Source of the DNA: an uncultured Oscillospiraceae bacterium
Lineage (GTDB): Bacteria; Bacillota; Clostridia; Oscillospirales; Ruminococcaceae
Assembly (NCBI GenBank): GCA_934465295.1
Contig: CAKSKU010000009.1
Span: forward strand, 36,997-100,996
DNA length: 64,000 nucleotides
Direction: 5' to 3'
In this document: positions 51,612 to 61,268 of the stretch, piece after piece
How the letters are laid out: every line of letters starts with the position of its first letter
Position numbering within the stretch: position 1 is the first letter of the stretch
The notes under the pieces: generated by a model
Database searches by the model: none
What the model saw: the letters and a program-made list of their open reading frames with translations, nothing else
Told to the model about the DNA's origin: nothing
Made by a program: the position numbers and the translations under genes

Positions 51612-52709
51612 ATGAAAATCAAAAATATCATAGCATTATTGGCGGCTGTATCTTTACTCACTGCCTGCGGAAAGGTTTCCAATGAAAGCAAAACGGAAAT
51701 ACAGACTCACGATGCAAGTGTGTCTGCCGAAGAAAATTCCGACAATGAAAAAGCAACTGTACCGAGCGACTTTGACGGAGCGGAATATTGGGATGCTGAC
51801 GGGAATCCTATAACATTTGCCGACACGGAAGAATCGACAGCAGAAATAAGTGAGGTCGATGATGAAATGCAATACGAAGCTTGTTCGGTCAGACCACAGT
51901 GCGCGCCGTCTTTCGGAGTTGATTTTGAACTGCCGTATGATTGGAGCTATGAAACCTCACAGACAGACGACGACCCTACAAGCAGTATCTCCATTTATCT
52001 TAAACCCGATGCCGAAGCAGACGGACGTATAACGCTTGAATACACAAAAGGCGGCATCGTCTTTTGCGGCACGGGACTTCACCAAGAAAACATTGACTTC
52101 AACGGCTGCTCGGCTGTAAAAGGGACTTATGACAATTCGGACAAGTGGGATTTCATCTTGCTGAACGATGAATTTGAGGGCTGTGCGGTTCTGAACAATG
52201 CGAATGAATGGTATGATGAATATGCAGATGAAATTGAATATATTCTGTCCACTGTTGAATTCAGAAAATTTGAAACAAGCGAACCTCATGATTCCATAAT
52301 GAAATATGAAGCTTGGTCTGTCAGACCGCAGTGTACACCGTCTTTCGGAGTTGATTTTGAACTGCCGTATGACTGGAGCTGTGAAACCATACAGACAGAC
52401 GATGACCCCACAAGCAGTATCTCCGTTTGTCTTAAACCCAATACCGAAGCAGACGGAAGTATCATACTTGAATACACAAAAGGCGGCATTGAAGTAAGCA
52501 ATTCTGCGCTTTCCGAAATTGAGACTGAGTTTAACGGCTATCCGGCAACAGAGGGAACTTATCTCTGTTCGGAGCAATGGGATCATATTTTTTTGAAAGG
52601 CGATTATGAAGGCTGCGCGGTTTTAAACAATGCAAATGATTGGTATGACAAATATGCAGATGAAATTGAATATATTCTGTCAACCGTTGAGTTCAGAAAA
52701 TACGATTAA
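51612..52709 (+). CDS. Lipoprotein with two tandem repeat domains, function unknown
   Basis: A 365-residue lipoprotein: signal peptide with lipobox LLTACGKV (Cys at about residue 19), an acidic linker (20-87) and two repeats of about 134 residues at roughly 88-221 and 232-365. Shared landmarks are YEA.SVRPQC, PSFGVDFELPYDWS, DDDPTSSIS, LEYTKGGI and the nearly identical EGCAVLNNAN.WYD.YADEIEYIL. Each repeat could be a beta-rich fold for surface binding. AAGGAGG precedes the ATG. I recognise no named family. A promoter is upstream and no terminator is clear. Confidence 0.85.
   Translation: MKIKNIIALLAAVSLLTACGKVSNESKTEIQTHDASVSAEENSDNEKATVPSDFDGAEYWDADGNPITFADTEESTAEISEVDDEMQYEACSVRPQCAPSFGVDFELPYDWSYETSQTDDDPTSSISIYLKPDAEADGRITLEYTKGGIVFCGTGLHQENIDFNGCSAVKGTYDNSDKWDFILLNDEFEGCAVLNNANEWYDEYADEIEYILSTVEFRKFETSEPHDSIMKYEAWSVRPQCTPSFGVDFELPYDWSCETIQTDDDPTSSISVCLKPNTEADGSIILEYTKGGIEVSNSALSEIETEFNGYPATEGTYLCSEQWDHIFLKGDYEGCAVLNNANDWYDKYADEIEYILSTVEFRKYD
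51870..52709 (+). repeat. Internal duplication within the lipoprotein gene
   Basis: Two copies with a 432-base period (copy 1 near 51873-52275, copy 2 near 52305-52709). Several blocks, such as the stretch encoding YADEIEYILSTVEFRK, are almost identical at the DNA level, so the duplication is fairly recent or kept by gene conversion. Confidence 0.85.
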
Positions 52710-52781
52710 TTGTCGTTTTTACCATTATTTTTTATACTTTACAGTAAAATATAAACAAAATGTAAAACAGAGAAATGTATG

Positions 52782-52810
52782 TTGACTTTTGCGCTGTTCC
52801 GTGATATAAT
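52782..52810 (+). promoter_or_regulatory. Sigma-A promoter of the pyr operon
   Basis: TTGACT and TATAAT with a 17-base spacer, about 195 bases before pyrR. Confidence 0.82.
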
Positions 52811-52829
52811 TTTTATTAGTTAAAACCGT

Positions 52830-52984
52830 TACCTTTAAGGGCAATCCGGAGAGATTGACAAGGCAAGTCGGTCATAAGCTTAATATTGAAACGGAATAAG
52901 TATAAATACGCTATAACTGCAAGCTTTTCCGTGTAAAACAGAGTTTATCACTACCTGCCTGAATTTTCAGACAGGTATTTTTTT
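52830..52984 (+). promoter_or_regulatory. PyrR-controlled attenuator of the pyr operon
   Basis: The leader contains AATCCGGAGAGATTG (about 52843-52857), matching the PyrR-binding anti-antiterminator loop (ARUCCAGAGAGGYU). It ends in an intrinsic terminator, ACCTGCCTGA (52953-52962) and TCAGACAGGT (52967-52976) plus Ts. UMP-bound PyrR should stabilise the anti-antiterminator and stop transcription before pyrR. Confidence 0.85.
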
Positions 52985-53006
52985 ATATAAAACGCGAGGT
53001 GCAGAT

Positions 53007-53543
53007 ATGGACAAGGAAAGACAGGAAAAAGCGGTCATTCTTGACGGCTCATCTATAATTCGTGCGCTTTCGCGTATATCATACGAAATATTGGAGCGCA
53101 ACAAGGGTTCGGAGGATATCTGCATTATTGCGATAATGTCGGGTGGTCTGAACATTGCTTCAAAAATTGCTGCAAAGATAAACGAACTTGAGGGAACAAC
53201 CGTAAAGGTCGGCGCACTCGACATCACTTCCTGCCGTGATGATGAACGCCACGCTCCCGACTGCGATAAGACAGTTATCGATTTTGACGTAACGGGCAAG
53301 AAGATAATCCTTGTTGATGATGTTATCTTTACGGGACGAAGCGCCCGTGCTGCGATAGACGCACTTATAAAAAGAGGCCGTCCGCAGTCGATACAGCTTG
53401 CCGTTCTCGTTGACAGAGGACACAGAGAGCTGCCGATACGTCCCGATTATGTCGGCAAAAATGTTCCGACCTCCCGTGATGAATCGGTCAAGGTGATCTT
53501 TGACGGCAAGGACGGAAAAGTAGTTATTTTTGGAGAAGTTTAA
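53007..53543 (+). CDS. pyrR: Pyr operon attenuator and uracil phosphoribosyltransferase
   Basis: A 178-residue bifunctional protein. IILVDDVIFTGRSARAAIDAL (by parts VDDVIFTGRS) is the PRPP-binding motif. RPQSIQLAVLVDRGHRELPIRPDYVGKNVPTS, in parts, matches PyrR. The loop that usually reads K-T-R-G is MSGGLN here, an unusual change near the active site. It binds its own leader RNA with UMP. GAGGTG precedes the ATG. First gene of the pyr operon. Confidence 0.93.
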   Translation: MDKERQEKAVILDGSSIIRALSRISYEILERNKGSEDICIIAIMSGGLNIASKIAAKINELEGTTVKVGALDITSCRDDERHAPDCDKTVIDFDVTGKKIILVDDVIFTGRSARAAIDALIKRGRPQSIQLAVLVDRGHRELPIRPDYVGKNVPTSRDESVKVIFDGKDGKVVIFGEV

Positions 53544-53556
53544 AGGAGGAAAGCGC

Positions 53557-54816
53557 TTGAACCGGAGCATACTATTTAAAAATGTAAGAATTGTTGACGC
53601 AGGAACTGATACGATCGGTGATGTTCTCGTTAAAGACGGTGTTATTGCGGAGGTCGGAAATGTTTCCGAGGCCGCTGACAGAGTTATCGAGGGAAACGGA
53701 AAGCTTGTTGTTATGCCGTCGCTTTTCGATATGCACGTTCACTTCCGTGACCCCGGATTTACTCACAAGGAAGATGTTCTGACGGGTTGTGCAGCCGCAC
53801 TCGCAGGCGGTGTTTCGGGCGTTGTTTGTATGCCGAACACGAAGCCTCCTATCGACAGCAGGGAAACTGTTGATTACATCGTGAACAAGGCTGAACCTAC
53901 GGGCGTTTCGGTTTATCCCGCAGGCTGCGTTACAAAGGGTATGCTCGGAAAAGAGCTTTATGACCACTCCTCTATCGGGGTAAGAATAATCTCCGATGAT
54001 GGCCGACCCGTTGAAAATGCGGAGCTTCTTCGTCAGGCTATGCTTGGATCGAACAAAAACGGAATTCTCATCGCTTCGCACTGCGAAGATCTTAACATCA
54101 TCAACGGCGGCATCGTGAATGACGGCGAAGTTTCCGCAGAGCTTGGCTTAAAGGGAATGAACCGTGCTTCCGAGGACAGCATTACTGCACGAGAGATCGC
54201 TGTTGCGATGAGCGCAGATGCGAGAATCCACATTTGCCACGTTTCAACGGTCGGAAGTCTTGACTTTATCAGAGAGGCAAAGGCAAGGGGCGTTAAGGTA
54301 ACTTGTGAGACCTGCCCGCACTACTTTATGTACACGGACGAGAAAATTCGCTCGCTCGATGCTGATTACAGAATGAATCCGCCGCTACGCACCGAAGCTG
54401 ACCGTGCGGCTGTTGAGAAAGCTGTGCTTGACGGAACTATCGACTGCATCGTTACCGACCATGCACCTCATGCTGCTGAGGAAAAGGCTGACTTCTGCAA
54501 AGCTCCGAACGGAGTTGTCGGACTTGAAACCTCGCTTGCGGCTATGCTCACGCATTTCTATCACACGGGAAAGCTTTCACTAAGCAGAATATCCGAAATG
54601 ATGGCTGAAAAGCCAAGAGAACTGCTCGGTCTGCCCGTTACAAAGCTTGAAAAGGGCGCAAAGGCTGACCTTATCCTCGTTGATACGGAAAAAGAATGGG
54701 TAGTCGAACCCGAAAAGCTTCACTCAAAATCGCACAACACGGTTTTCAAGGGTGAAAAGTTCAAGGGTCAGAACCTTATGACGATAACAGACGGAATCAT
54801 CCGCTTTGAAAGATAA
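53557..54816 (+). CDS. pyrC: Dihydroorotase
   Basis: A 419-residue amidohydrolase that closes carbamoyl aspartate to dihydroorotate. Metal ligands are MHVHFRD, a further His in IASHCED, His in ICHVSTVGS and Asp in DHAPH. It belongs to the bacterial class I (long) type. The start is a TTG (53557) preceded by AAAGGAGG; the first residues NRSILFKNVRIVD agree with homologues, and an earlier in-frame start lies inside pyrR. It overlaps nothing and is 13 bases after pyrR. Confidence 0.95.
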   Translation: MNRSILFKNVRIVDAGTDTIGDVLVKDGVIAEVGNVSEAADRVIEGNGKLVVMPSLFDMHVHFRDPGFTHKEDVLTGCAAALAGGVSGVVCMPNTKPPIDSRETVDYIVNKAEPTGVSVYPAGCVTKGMLGKELYDHSSIGVRIISDDGRPVENAELLRQAMLGSNKNGILIASHCEDLNIINGGIVNDGEVSAELGLKGMNRASEDSITAREIAVAMSADARIHICHVSTVGSLDFIREAKARGVKVTCETCPHYFMYTDEKIRSLDADYRMNPPLRTEADRAAVEKAVLDGTIDCIVTDHAPHAAEEKADFCKAPNGVVGLETSLAAMLTHFYHTGKLSLSRISEMMAEKPRELLGLPVTKLEKGAKADLILVDTEKEWVVEPEKLHSKSHNTVFKGEKFKGQNLMTITDGIIRFER

Positions 54817-54831
54817 AAAGGAGTGTTGAAA

Positions 54832-55764
54832 ATGTCATTTGACAGACTTATTGCAAAGATAATCGAAACGGGCAACCCAACAGTTGTGGGACTTGACCCT
54901 AAGCTTGATTATGTTCCCGAATTCATCAAGAAAAAGGCATTCGAGGAAAAGGGTGCTGACCTCAAGGGTGCTGCAAAGGCTATCCTTGAATTCAACAAGG
55001 CTATCATCGATGAGATCTACGACATCGTTCCTGCTATCAAGCCGCAGGCAGCTTACTACGAAATGTACGGCTGGCAGGGCGTTAAAACGCTTTACAAGAC
55101 GATCGAATACGCACAGAGCAAAGGTATGTTTGTCATGGTCGACGGCAAGAGAAACGATATCGGCGCAACAATGGAAGCTTACACGAACGCTTACCTCGGC
55201 AGCACGGAAGTTGACGGAGTAAAGTTTGAGGGCTTCGGTGCTGATGCGCTGACGGTAAACGGTTATCTCGGAACGGACGGCATTGCGCCCCTCACAAAGG
55301 TTTGCGCAGAAAATGACAAGGGTATCTTTGTTCTTGTCAAGACCTCCAACAAGTCCTCGGGTGAGCTTCAGGACAGAATTCTTGATGACGGCAAGACCAT
55401 TTACAACACAATGGGCGAAATGTGTGAAGAATGGGGCAAGGACACAATCGGCAAGTACGGCTACTCCGCTGTCGGTGCAGTTGTCGGCGCAACATATCCC
55501 GAGCAGCTCGCCGAGATGAGAGCAAAGCTTCCACACACATTCTTCCTCGTTCCCGGCTACGGCGCTCAGGGCGGCGGTGCAGAGGGCGTTGCAAAGGCTT
55601 TCGATGAAAAGGGTCTTGGCGCTATCGTAAACTCTTCAAGAGCTGTTATGACTGCTTACAAGAAGGAAGGCTGCGACGAAAAGGACTTCGCAAAGGCTGC
55701 AAGAAGAGAATGTATCCGTATGAGAGAGGACATCACCTCATTCGTTACTGCGCTTAAAAAGTAA
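54832..55764 (+). CDS. pyrF: Orotidine 5'-phosphate decarboxylase
   Basis: A 310-residue enzyme of the longer type-2 family that makes UMP from OMP. VDGKRNDIGATMEAY contains the catalytic Lys/Asp pair, and VGLDPKLDYVPEF the opening. KAD-like geometry of type 1 is not expected here. The ATG at 54832 has AAGGAGTG upstream; an ATG 9 bases earlier is inside the ribosome site. It lies 15 bases after pyrC. Confidence 0.94.
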   Translation: MSFDRLIAKIIETGNPTVVGLDPKLDYVPEFIKKKAFEEKGADLKGAAKAILEFNKAIIDEIYDIVPAIKPQAAYYEMYGWQGVKTLYKTIEYAQSKGMFVMVDGKRNDIGATMEAYTNAYLGSTEVDGVKFEGFGADALTVNGYLGTDGIAPLTKVCAENDKGIFVLVKTSNKSSGELQDRILDDGKTIYNTMGEMCEEWGKDTIGKYGYSAVGAVVGATYPEQLAEMRAKLPHTFFLVPGYGAQGGGAEGVAKAFDEKGLGAIVNSSRAVMTAYKKEGCDEKDFAKAARRECIRMREDITSFVTALKK

Positions 55765-55779
55765 AAATAAGGTACTTCT

Positions 55780-55802
55780 GACCTTGTATTTACTGCAAGG
55801 TC
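55780..55802 (+). other. Hairpin between pyrF and carA
   Basis: GACCTTG and CAAGGTC pair around a 9-base loop, without a following T-run. It may be a processing or pause site within the operon; it does not carry a PyrR motif. Confidence 0.45.
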
Positions 55803-55842
55803 GGGTGTTCTGTTAATACATTATAAATCGGGAGGAAAAATA

Positions 55843-56955
55843 ATGTCTTTATTCAACACAGGCGATAAAGCGTACATTATGCTTGAAAACGGAAAGATCT
55901 TTGAGGGCTGCTCTTTCGGAGCAAAGGGAACTTCTTTCGGAGAGATCGTTTTTACAACAAGCATGACCGCTTATCAGGAAACTCTCACAGACCCGAGCTA
56001 TTTCGGTCAGATCGTTACACAGACATTTCCGCTCATCGGAAACTACGGTGTGAACGAGGAGGACGGAGAATCCGAAAAGTCCTACGTCAACGGCTACATT
56101 GTAAGAGAATGGTGCAACTCACCGTCCAACTTCAGAATGACGGGCGGCATTGACGAATTTCTCGTTAAGAACAACATCATCGGCATACACTCTATCGACA
56201 CAAGATGCCTTACAAGAATTATCCGTGAACACGGCGTTATGAACGGCGTTATCACAACGGAAAATGTTTACGAAAAGAAAGACGAGTTCCTCAAAAAGAT
56301 CGCTGAATTCAAGATCGTTAACGCTGTAAAGTCGGTGACTATCCCCAACAAGAAAGAATATCCTGCCGAGAACCCGACTTACAATGTCGTGCTTTATGAT
56401 TTCGGCTACAAAAGAAATATCCGCCGTGAGCTTATCAACCGAGGCTGCAATGTTACCGTAGTTCCGGCTTCGACAACAGCGGAAGAAGTTATCGCAATGA
56501 AGCCTGACGGAATAATGCTTTCCAACGGCCCCGGAGATCCTGCCGAAAATGTTGAAGTTATCGCAGAGCTCAAAAAGCTCACAAATGCGAACATTCCGAT
56601 CTTCGGAATTTGTCTCGGACACCAGCTTATGGCTCTTGCGAACGGCGCTAAGACCGAAAAGCTCAAATACGGTCACAGAGGTGCAAATCAGCCTGTTATC
56701 GACCTTGATATGGACAAGACGTTCGTTACCTCCCAGAACCACGGCTATGCTGTAATAAGCGACAGCGTTCCGTCCGAAGTCGGCAAGGTCTCACACATAA
56801 ACGCAAACGACAAGACCTGCGAGGGTGTTCGCTACACAGCATTCCCCTGCTTCACGGTACAGTTCCACCCCGAAGCTTGCGGCGGTCCTCTCGACACCGC
56901 TTATCTTTTCGATAAATTCATTGATCTAATTAAGAAAAACAAGGAGGACAAGTAA
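55843..56955 (+). CDS. carA: Carbamoyl-phosphate synthase small (glutaminase) subunit
   Basis: A 370-residue glutamine amidotransferase subunit supplying ammonia to CarB. GNYGVNEEDGES in the N-terminal part and the class I amidotransferase triad (Cys in FGICLGHQLMAL, His and Glu in QFHPEA) are clear. GGGAGG precedes the ATG. It is followed by carB after 1 base, with carB's ribosome site inside its end. Confidence 0.96.
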   Translation: MSLFNTGDKAYIMLENGKIFEGCSFGAKGTSFGEIVFTTSMTAYQETLTDPSYFGQIVTQTFPLIGNYGVNEEDGESEKSYVNGYIVREWCNSPSNFRMTGGIDEFLVKNNIIGIHSIDTRCLTRIIREHGVMNGVITTENVYEKKDEFLKKIAEFKIVNAVKSVTIPNKKEYPAENPTYNVVLYDFGYKRNIRRELINRGCNVTVVPASTTAEEVIAMKPDGIMLSNGPGDPAENVEVIAELKKLTNANIPIFGICLGHQLMALANGAKTEKLKYGHRGANQPVIDLDMDKTFVTSQNHGYAVISDSVPSEVGKVSHINANDKTCEGVRYTAFPCFTVQFHPEACGGPLDTAYLFDKFIDLIKKNKEDK

Positions 56956-56956
56956 A

Positions 56957-59900
56957 ATGCCGCTTCGTAATGATATAAAAAAGGTCCTCGTTATCGGTTC
57001 GGGTCCTATCGTTATCGGTCAGGCTGCCGAATTTGACTATGCAGGCACACAGGCTTGCCGTGCGCTTAAGCAGGAGGGTCTTGAGGTTGTACTCATAAAC
57101 TCCAACCCTGCTACAATTATGACCGATAAGGCAATGGCTGACAAGGTTTATATTGAACCGCTCACACTTGATGTTGTCAAAGAGATCATTGAAATAGAAA
57201 AGCCTGACAGCGTTCTTTCAACGCTCGGCGGACAGACAGGTCTTACGCTTTCCATGCAGCTTGCAGAGGAAGGCTTCCTCGAATCCCACGGTGTAAAGCT
57301 CCTCGGTGCTAACCCCGAAACCATTCACAAGGCTGAGGACAGACAGGCATTCAAGGACACAATGGAAAAGATCGGCGAGCCTTGTATCCCGTCCAAGGTC
57401 GTTGAAGAGCTGGAAGACGCTGTTGATTTCACGAACAATGTTATCGGCTACCCCGTAATTATCCGTCCTGCATTCACACTCGGCGGCACGGGCGGCGGTA
57501 TCGCAAACAATGAAGAAGAGCTTCGTGATATTGCAACGAACGGACTTCGTCTCTCCCCTATCCACCAGATACTTGTTGAAAAATGTATCTCTGGCTGGAA
57601 AGAGATCGAGTTTGAAGTTATCCGTGACCGCAAGGACAATGTTATCACAGTCTGCTCAATGGAAAACTTCGACCCTGTCGGCGTTCACACGGGCGACTCC
57701 ATCGTTATCGCACCTGCTGTAACACTCACTGATAAGGAATATCAGATGCTCCGTACAGCGGCTATCAATATTATTTCCGAACTTAAGGTAGAGGGCGGCT
57801 GCAACTGTCAGTTTGCACTTCACCCGACCTCATTTGAATATGCTGTTATCGAAGTAAACCCAAGAGTTTCACGTTCTTCCGCACTTGCTTCCAAAGCAAC
57901 AGGTTATCCTATCGCAAAGGTTGCAACGAAGATCGCTATCGGCTACACTCTTGACGAGATCATCAACGCCGTAACGGGCAAGACCTACGCTTGCTTCGAG
58001 CCTGCGCTCGACTACGTTGTTGTAAAGTTCCCGAAGTGGCCTTTCGACAAGTTCGTTTACGCAAAGAGAACACTCGGCACACAGATGATGGCAACGGGCG
58101 AAGTTATGGCTATCGGCACTTCGTTCGAGCAGGCTATGATGAAAGCTGTACGTTCCATCGAACTCGGAATGGACAGCATGAACCTCAAAAAGCTTGCAAA
58201 TGTTCCTACAGAAGAGATAGAAAAGCTCCTTTACAATGTTGACGATGAGCGTTCATTCGTTGTATTTGAGGCTTTAAAGCGTGGAATTTCCGTTGATAAG
58301 ATACATGAGATCACAAGGATCGACAACTGGTTCATCTCCAAACTCAAAAACCTTGTTGAGCTTGAAAAATACCTTGCCGACGGTACGCTCACCGATGATA
58401 AATATGACCTTGCAAAGCGTTATGGCTACCTCGACAGCACTATCGAGCGCATAAGCGGTCAGAAATGTCCTAAGCACCGTGACTTCGTTTACAAAATGGT
58501 TGACACCTGCGCAGGCGAATTCAAGGCTGAAACACCTTACTTCTACTCGACCTATGACGAGGAGAACGAAGCACTCCAGTTCCTTGACAGAAAAAAGACC
58601 GACAAGAAAAAGATCATTGTTTTCGGTTCGGGTCCTATCAGAATCGGTCAGGGTATCGAATTCGACTACTGCTCCGTTCACTGCGTGTGGGCGCTTAAAG
58701 AAATGGGTTACGAAGCTGTTATCTGCAACAACAACCCTGAAACAGTTTCCACTGACTTTGACACGGGCGACAGACTTTACTTCGACCCTCTTACAAAGGA
58801 AGATGTCGCTTCACTTATCGCAACAGAAAAGCCTGACGGCGTAGTTGTTCAGTTCGGCGGTCAGACTGCTATCAAGCTTACAAAATATCTTGATGAAATG
58901 GGCGTAAACATTCTCGGTACTTCCGCTGACAGCATCGATGCTGCAGAGGACAGAGAGCGTTTTGACGAACTCCTCAACAAGTGCGGGATCCCACGTCCTG
59001 CAGGTCATACTGTAATGAATGTTGACGAAGCTCTTGCTGCTGCCGAAAGTCTCGGCTACCCTGTTCTTATGCGTCCTTCCTACGTTCTCGGCGGTCAGAA
59101 TATGATAATTGCGCACTCCGATCAGGATATCATCGAATATATGGCTATCATCACAAGAGGCGGACTCGAAAACCCTGTTCTTATCGATAAGTATATGATG
59201 GGCAAGGAAGTCGAAGTTGACGCTATCTGCGACGGTACAGACTATCTTATCCCCGGTATCATGGAGCATATCGAACGTGCAGGTATACACTCGGGCGACT
59301 CTATCTCCGTTTATCCTGCAATGACGCTCACAAAGAAAATTCGTGAAACTATCATCGACTACACAAGAAAGCTTGCATTTGAACTTAAGGTAATCGGTCT
59401 TGTAAATATTCAGTATGTTGTTTACAACAATGAAGTTTACGTTATCGAAGTAAACCCACGTTCGTCCAGAACTGTTCCGTATATTTCAAAGGTAACGGGC
59501 GTTCCTATGGTCGATATCGCAACAAAGATAATGCTCGGCGAGACCCTCAAACAGCAGGGTTACGAGAGCGGTCTTTACAGAGAGGCTGAATACATCGCTG
59601 TCAAAGTTCCTGTTTTCAGCTTTGCAAAGCTTCACGATGTTGATACGGCACTCGGACCTGAGATGAAATCCACGGGTGAATGTCTTGGTATCGCTCATAA
59701 CTTTGAGGACGCTCTTTACAAGGGACTTGTCGGCGCAGGCTATGACCTCACCAAGAAAACGGGCGGCGGTGTTCTTATCACCGTCCGTGATACCGACAAG
59801 CAGGAGATCCTCTACGTTGCCGAAAAGTTCGAGCGACTTGGCTTCACGCTTTATGCAACGAGCGGAACTGCTTCGATACTCAACAAGAATATGATCGCAG

Positions 59901-60157
59901 CGAACGTTGTCCGCAAAGCCTCCGAAGAAGGTCCGAACGTTATGGATCTCCTCGACAGCGGCAAGATCGACTATGTTATCTCGACCTCCGCAAAGGGCAG
60001 ACTTCCTGCTCTTGACAGCGTAAAGATCCGCCGTAAGACGGTTGAACGTTCTATCTGCTGTCTTACAGCTATCGACACTGCAAACGCTGTTGCTGATATA
60101 CTTGCAATGGGCAAGGATATTGATGACATTGAAATGGTAGATATCACAAAAATCTGA
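56957..60157 (+). CDS. carB: Carbamoyl-phosphate synthase large subunit
   Basis: A 1066-residue enzyme with two homologous ATP-grasp halves. The first half opens VLVIGSGPIVIGQAAEFDYAGTQ; the second repeats it at about 551-575 as IIVFGSGPIRIGQGIEFDY. The C-terminal 130 residues are the regulatory (MGS-like) domain. Length is typical. It makes carbamoyl phosphate for both pyrimidine and arginine pathways. No arg genes are adjacent. Confidence 0.97.
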   Translation: MPLRNDIKKVLVIGSGPIVIGQAAEFDYAGTQACRALKQEGLEVVLINSNPATIMTDKAMADKVYIEPLTLDVVKEIIEIEKPDSVLSTLGGQTGLTLSMQLAEEGFLESHGVKLLGANPETIHKAEDRQAFKDTMEKIGEPCIPSKVVEELEDAVDFTNNVIGYPVIIRPAFTLGGTGGGIANNEEELRDIATNGLRLSPIHQILVEKCISGWKEIEFEVIRDRKDNVITVCSMENFDPVGVHTGDSIVIAPAVTLTDKEYQMLRTAAINIISELKVEGGCNCQFALHPTSFEYAVIEVNPRVSRSSALASKATGYPIAKVATKIAIGYTLDEIINAVTGKTYACFEPALDYVVVKFPKWPFDKFVYAKRTLGTQMMATGEVMAIGTSFEQAMMKAVRSIELGMDSMNLKKLANVPTEEIEKLLYNVDDERSFVVFEALKRGISVDKIHEITRIDNWFISKLKNLVELEKYLADGTLTDDKYDLAKRYGYLDSTIERISGQKCPKHRDFVYKMVDTCAGEFKAETPYFYSTYDEENEALQFLDRKKTDKKKIIVFGSGPIRIGQGIEFDYCSVHCVWALKEMGYEAVICNNNPETVSTDFDTGDRLYFDPLTKEDVASLIATEKPDGVVVQFGGQTAIKLTKYLDEMGVNILGTSADSIDAAEDRERFDELLNKCGIPRPAGHTVMNVDEALAAAESLGYPVLMRPSYVLGGQNMIIAHSDQDIIEYMAIITRGGLENPVLIDKYMMGKEVEVDAICDGTDYLIPGIMEHIERAGIHSGDSISVYPAMTLTKKIRETIIDYTRKLAFELKVIGLVNIQYVVYNNEVYVIEVNPRSSRTVPYISKVTGVPMVDIATKIMLGETLKQQGYESGLYREAEYIAVKVPVFSFAKLHDVDTALGPEMKSTGECLGIAHNFEDALYKGLVGAGYDLTKKTGGGVLITVRDTDKQEILYVAEKFERLGFTLYATSGTASILNKNMIAANVVRKASEEGPNVMDLLDSGKIDYVISTSAKGRLPALDSVKIRRKTVERSICCLTAIDTANAVADILAMGKDIDDIEMVDITKI

Positions 60158-60170
60158 TGACATAATAAAA

Positions 60171-60205
60171 AAACGCAGCCTGCCCATAAACGGACAGGCT
60201 CGTTT
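60171..60205 (+). terminator. Hairpin after carB
   Basis: AAACG.AGCCTG.CC and GG.CAGGCT.CGTTT form a long stem with small mismatches and a 6-base loop. No T-run follows, so it may be a weak terminator or a stabilising structure between carB and the next gene. Confidence 0.5.
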
Positions 60206-60255
60206 GGGATAAGTTCAAATTACAGAAATACCGACATAGTTCAGGGGGAAAAATT

Positions 60256-61164
60256 ATGAGCTGGGACGAAAAGCTTAACTCGTCTTTTTTGAGGGATCAG
60301 AACTTCGATATAAATGGTGAACGTATGCGCATTGCACTGCGGGGATTCAAAATTTCGCTTATCTATGAGCTTATCAGCAGCGCAGCAATGATGTATTTAT
60401 CGTTTCTTATGGTTCTTTATAAGTCTGCGTCCGTCATTTCCAACTCAATTGCTGGAAATCTTCTCGACACGATAAACGAAGTTATTGTTGATACGGGAAA
60501 AAACATTTCAAGCGTTGCTTACAACACAAGCGGCTGGCTCATAACATTTCCGCTCGCACTGCTGACGATTATCTTTTCGATCCTCGGAAACACATTCCAT
60601 CTGAAATTTGCTCCGAAGGTAATGGCTGTGATCTATCCTGCGCATCTTATACTCGGTATCCTCGCAGGCTTCGGACTTTTTGACGATATGAACGGTTTCT
60701 GGGCGGTCATGCTCATGGTTTATGCCCTTGCAGGCTTCTGGATAAACGATTTTACGGTGCGAGGACTGAAAGAGCTTGATTATCTTGTAACGCAGGAGGG
60801 CTTTCCGACTTTTAACCTTGCAGTATTCTATTTGCGGCGTTCGCATTATGCAAAAATGCGTGAAAAATGGCTTGCGGAACACCCCGAGCAAAAAACTGCT
60901 CCGAAAATAGAGACAGAAGAAAAGCGAATGGAAATGCTTGATATAACAGCGGAAAAAGAACAGCTCGGCATTATCCCGAACATTCAGGTGACGGCTGATT
61001 CTGCGGAAAAATGGCTTGAACAGAACAAGCTTGAAACCGACAAGAAGCAAAACGACAGCGTTAAGGAAAACGCAATGGATGATCTTTCGACAGCCGATCT
61101 CATTCTCCCCGACACAGATGAATATTACGCAAAAAGCATAGAACCGAAAGTAAAAAGGCATTAA
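60256..61164 (+). CDS. Uncharacterised membrane protein inside the pyr cluster
   Basis: A 302-residue protein. Four or five membrane spans lie between about residues 30 and 170, followed by a soluble, charged tail of about 130 residues rich in Lys and Glu. I do not recognise a family. AGGGGG precedes the ATG. It sits between carB and pyrK, preceded by a hairpin, and may be a passenger or a membrane partner; its link to pyrimidine metabolism is only positional. Confidence 0.8.
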   Translation: MSWDEKLNSSFLRDQNFDINGERMRIALRGFKISLIYELISSAAMMYLSFLMVLYKSASVISNSIAGNLLDTINEVIVDTGKNISSVAYNTSGWLITFPLALLTIIFSILGNTFHLKFAPKVMAVIYPAHLILGILAGFGLFDDMNGFWAVMLMVYALAGFWINDFTVRGLKELDYLVTQEGFPTFNLAVFYLRRSHYAKMREKWLAEHPEQKTAPKIETEEKRMEMLDITAEKEQLGIIPNIQVTADSAEKWLEQNKLETDKKQNDSVKENAMDDLSTADLILPDTDEYYAKSIEPKVKRH

Positions 61165-61268
61165 TACCGATCTCTAATGAATGTGCAGACAAAAATCGGC
61201 GTAAGTCCATTAGTTCGGGATTTTGCTTGATTTTTGTACACATTCCGATCAGATATAAGGAGGTTATT

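Noticed and set aside
53557..54816. Frameshift or wrong start in pyrC because the first codon is TTG
   Set aside because: The TTG has an AAAGGAGG at good spacing and the following residues match the family start.
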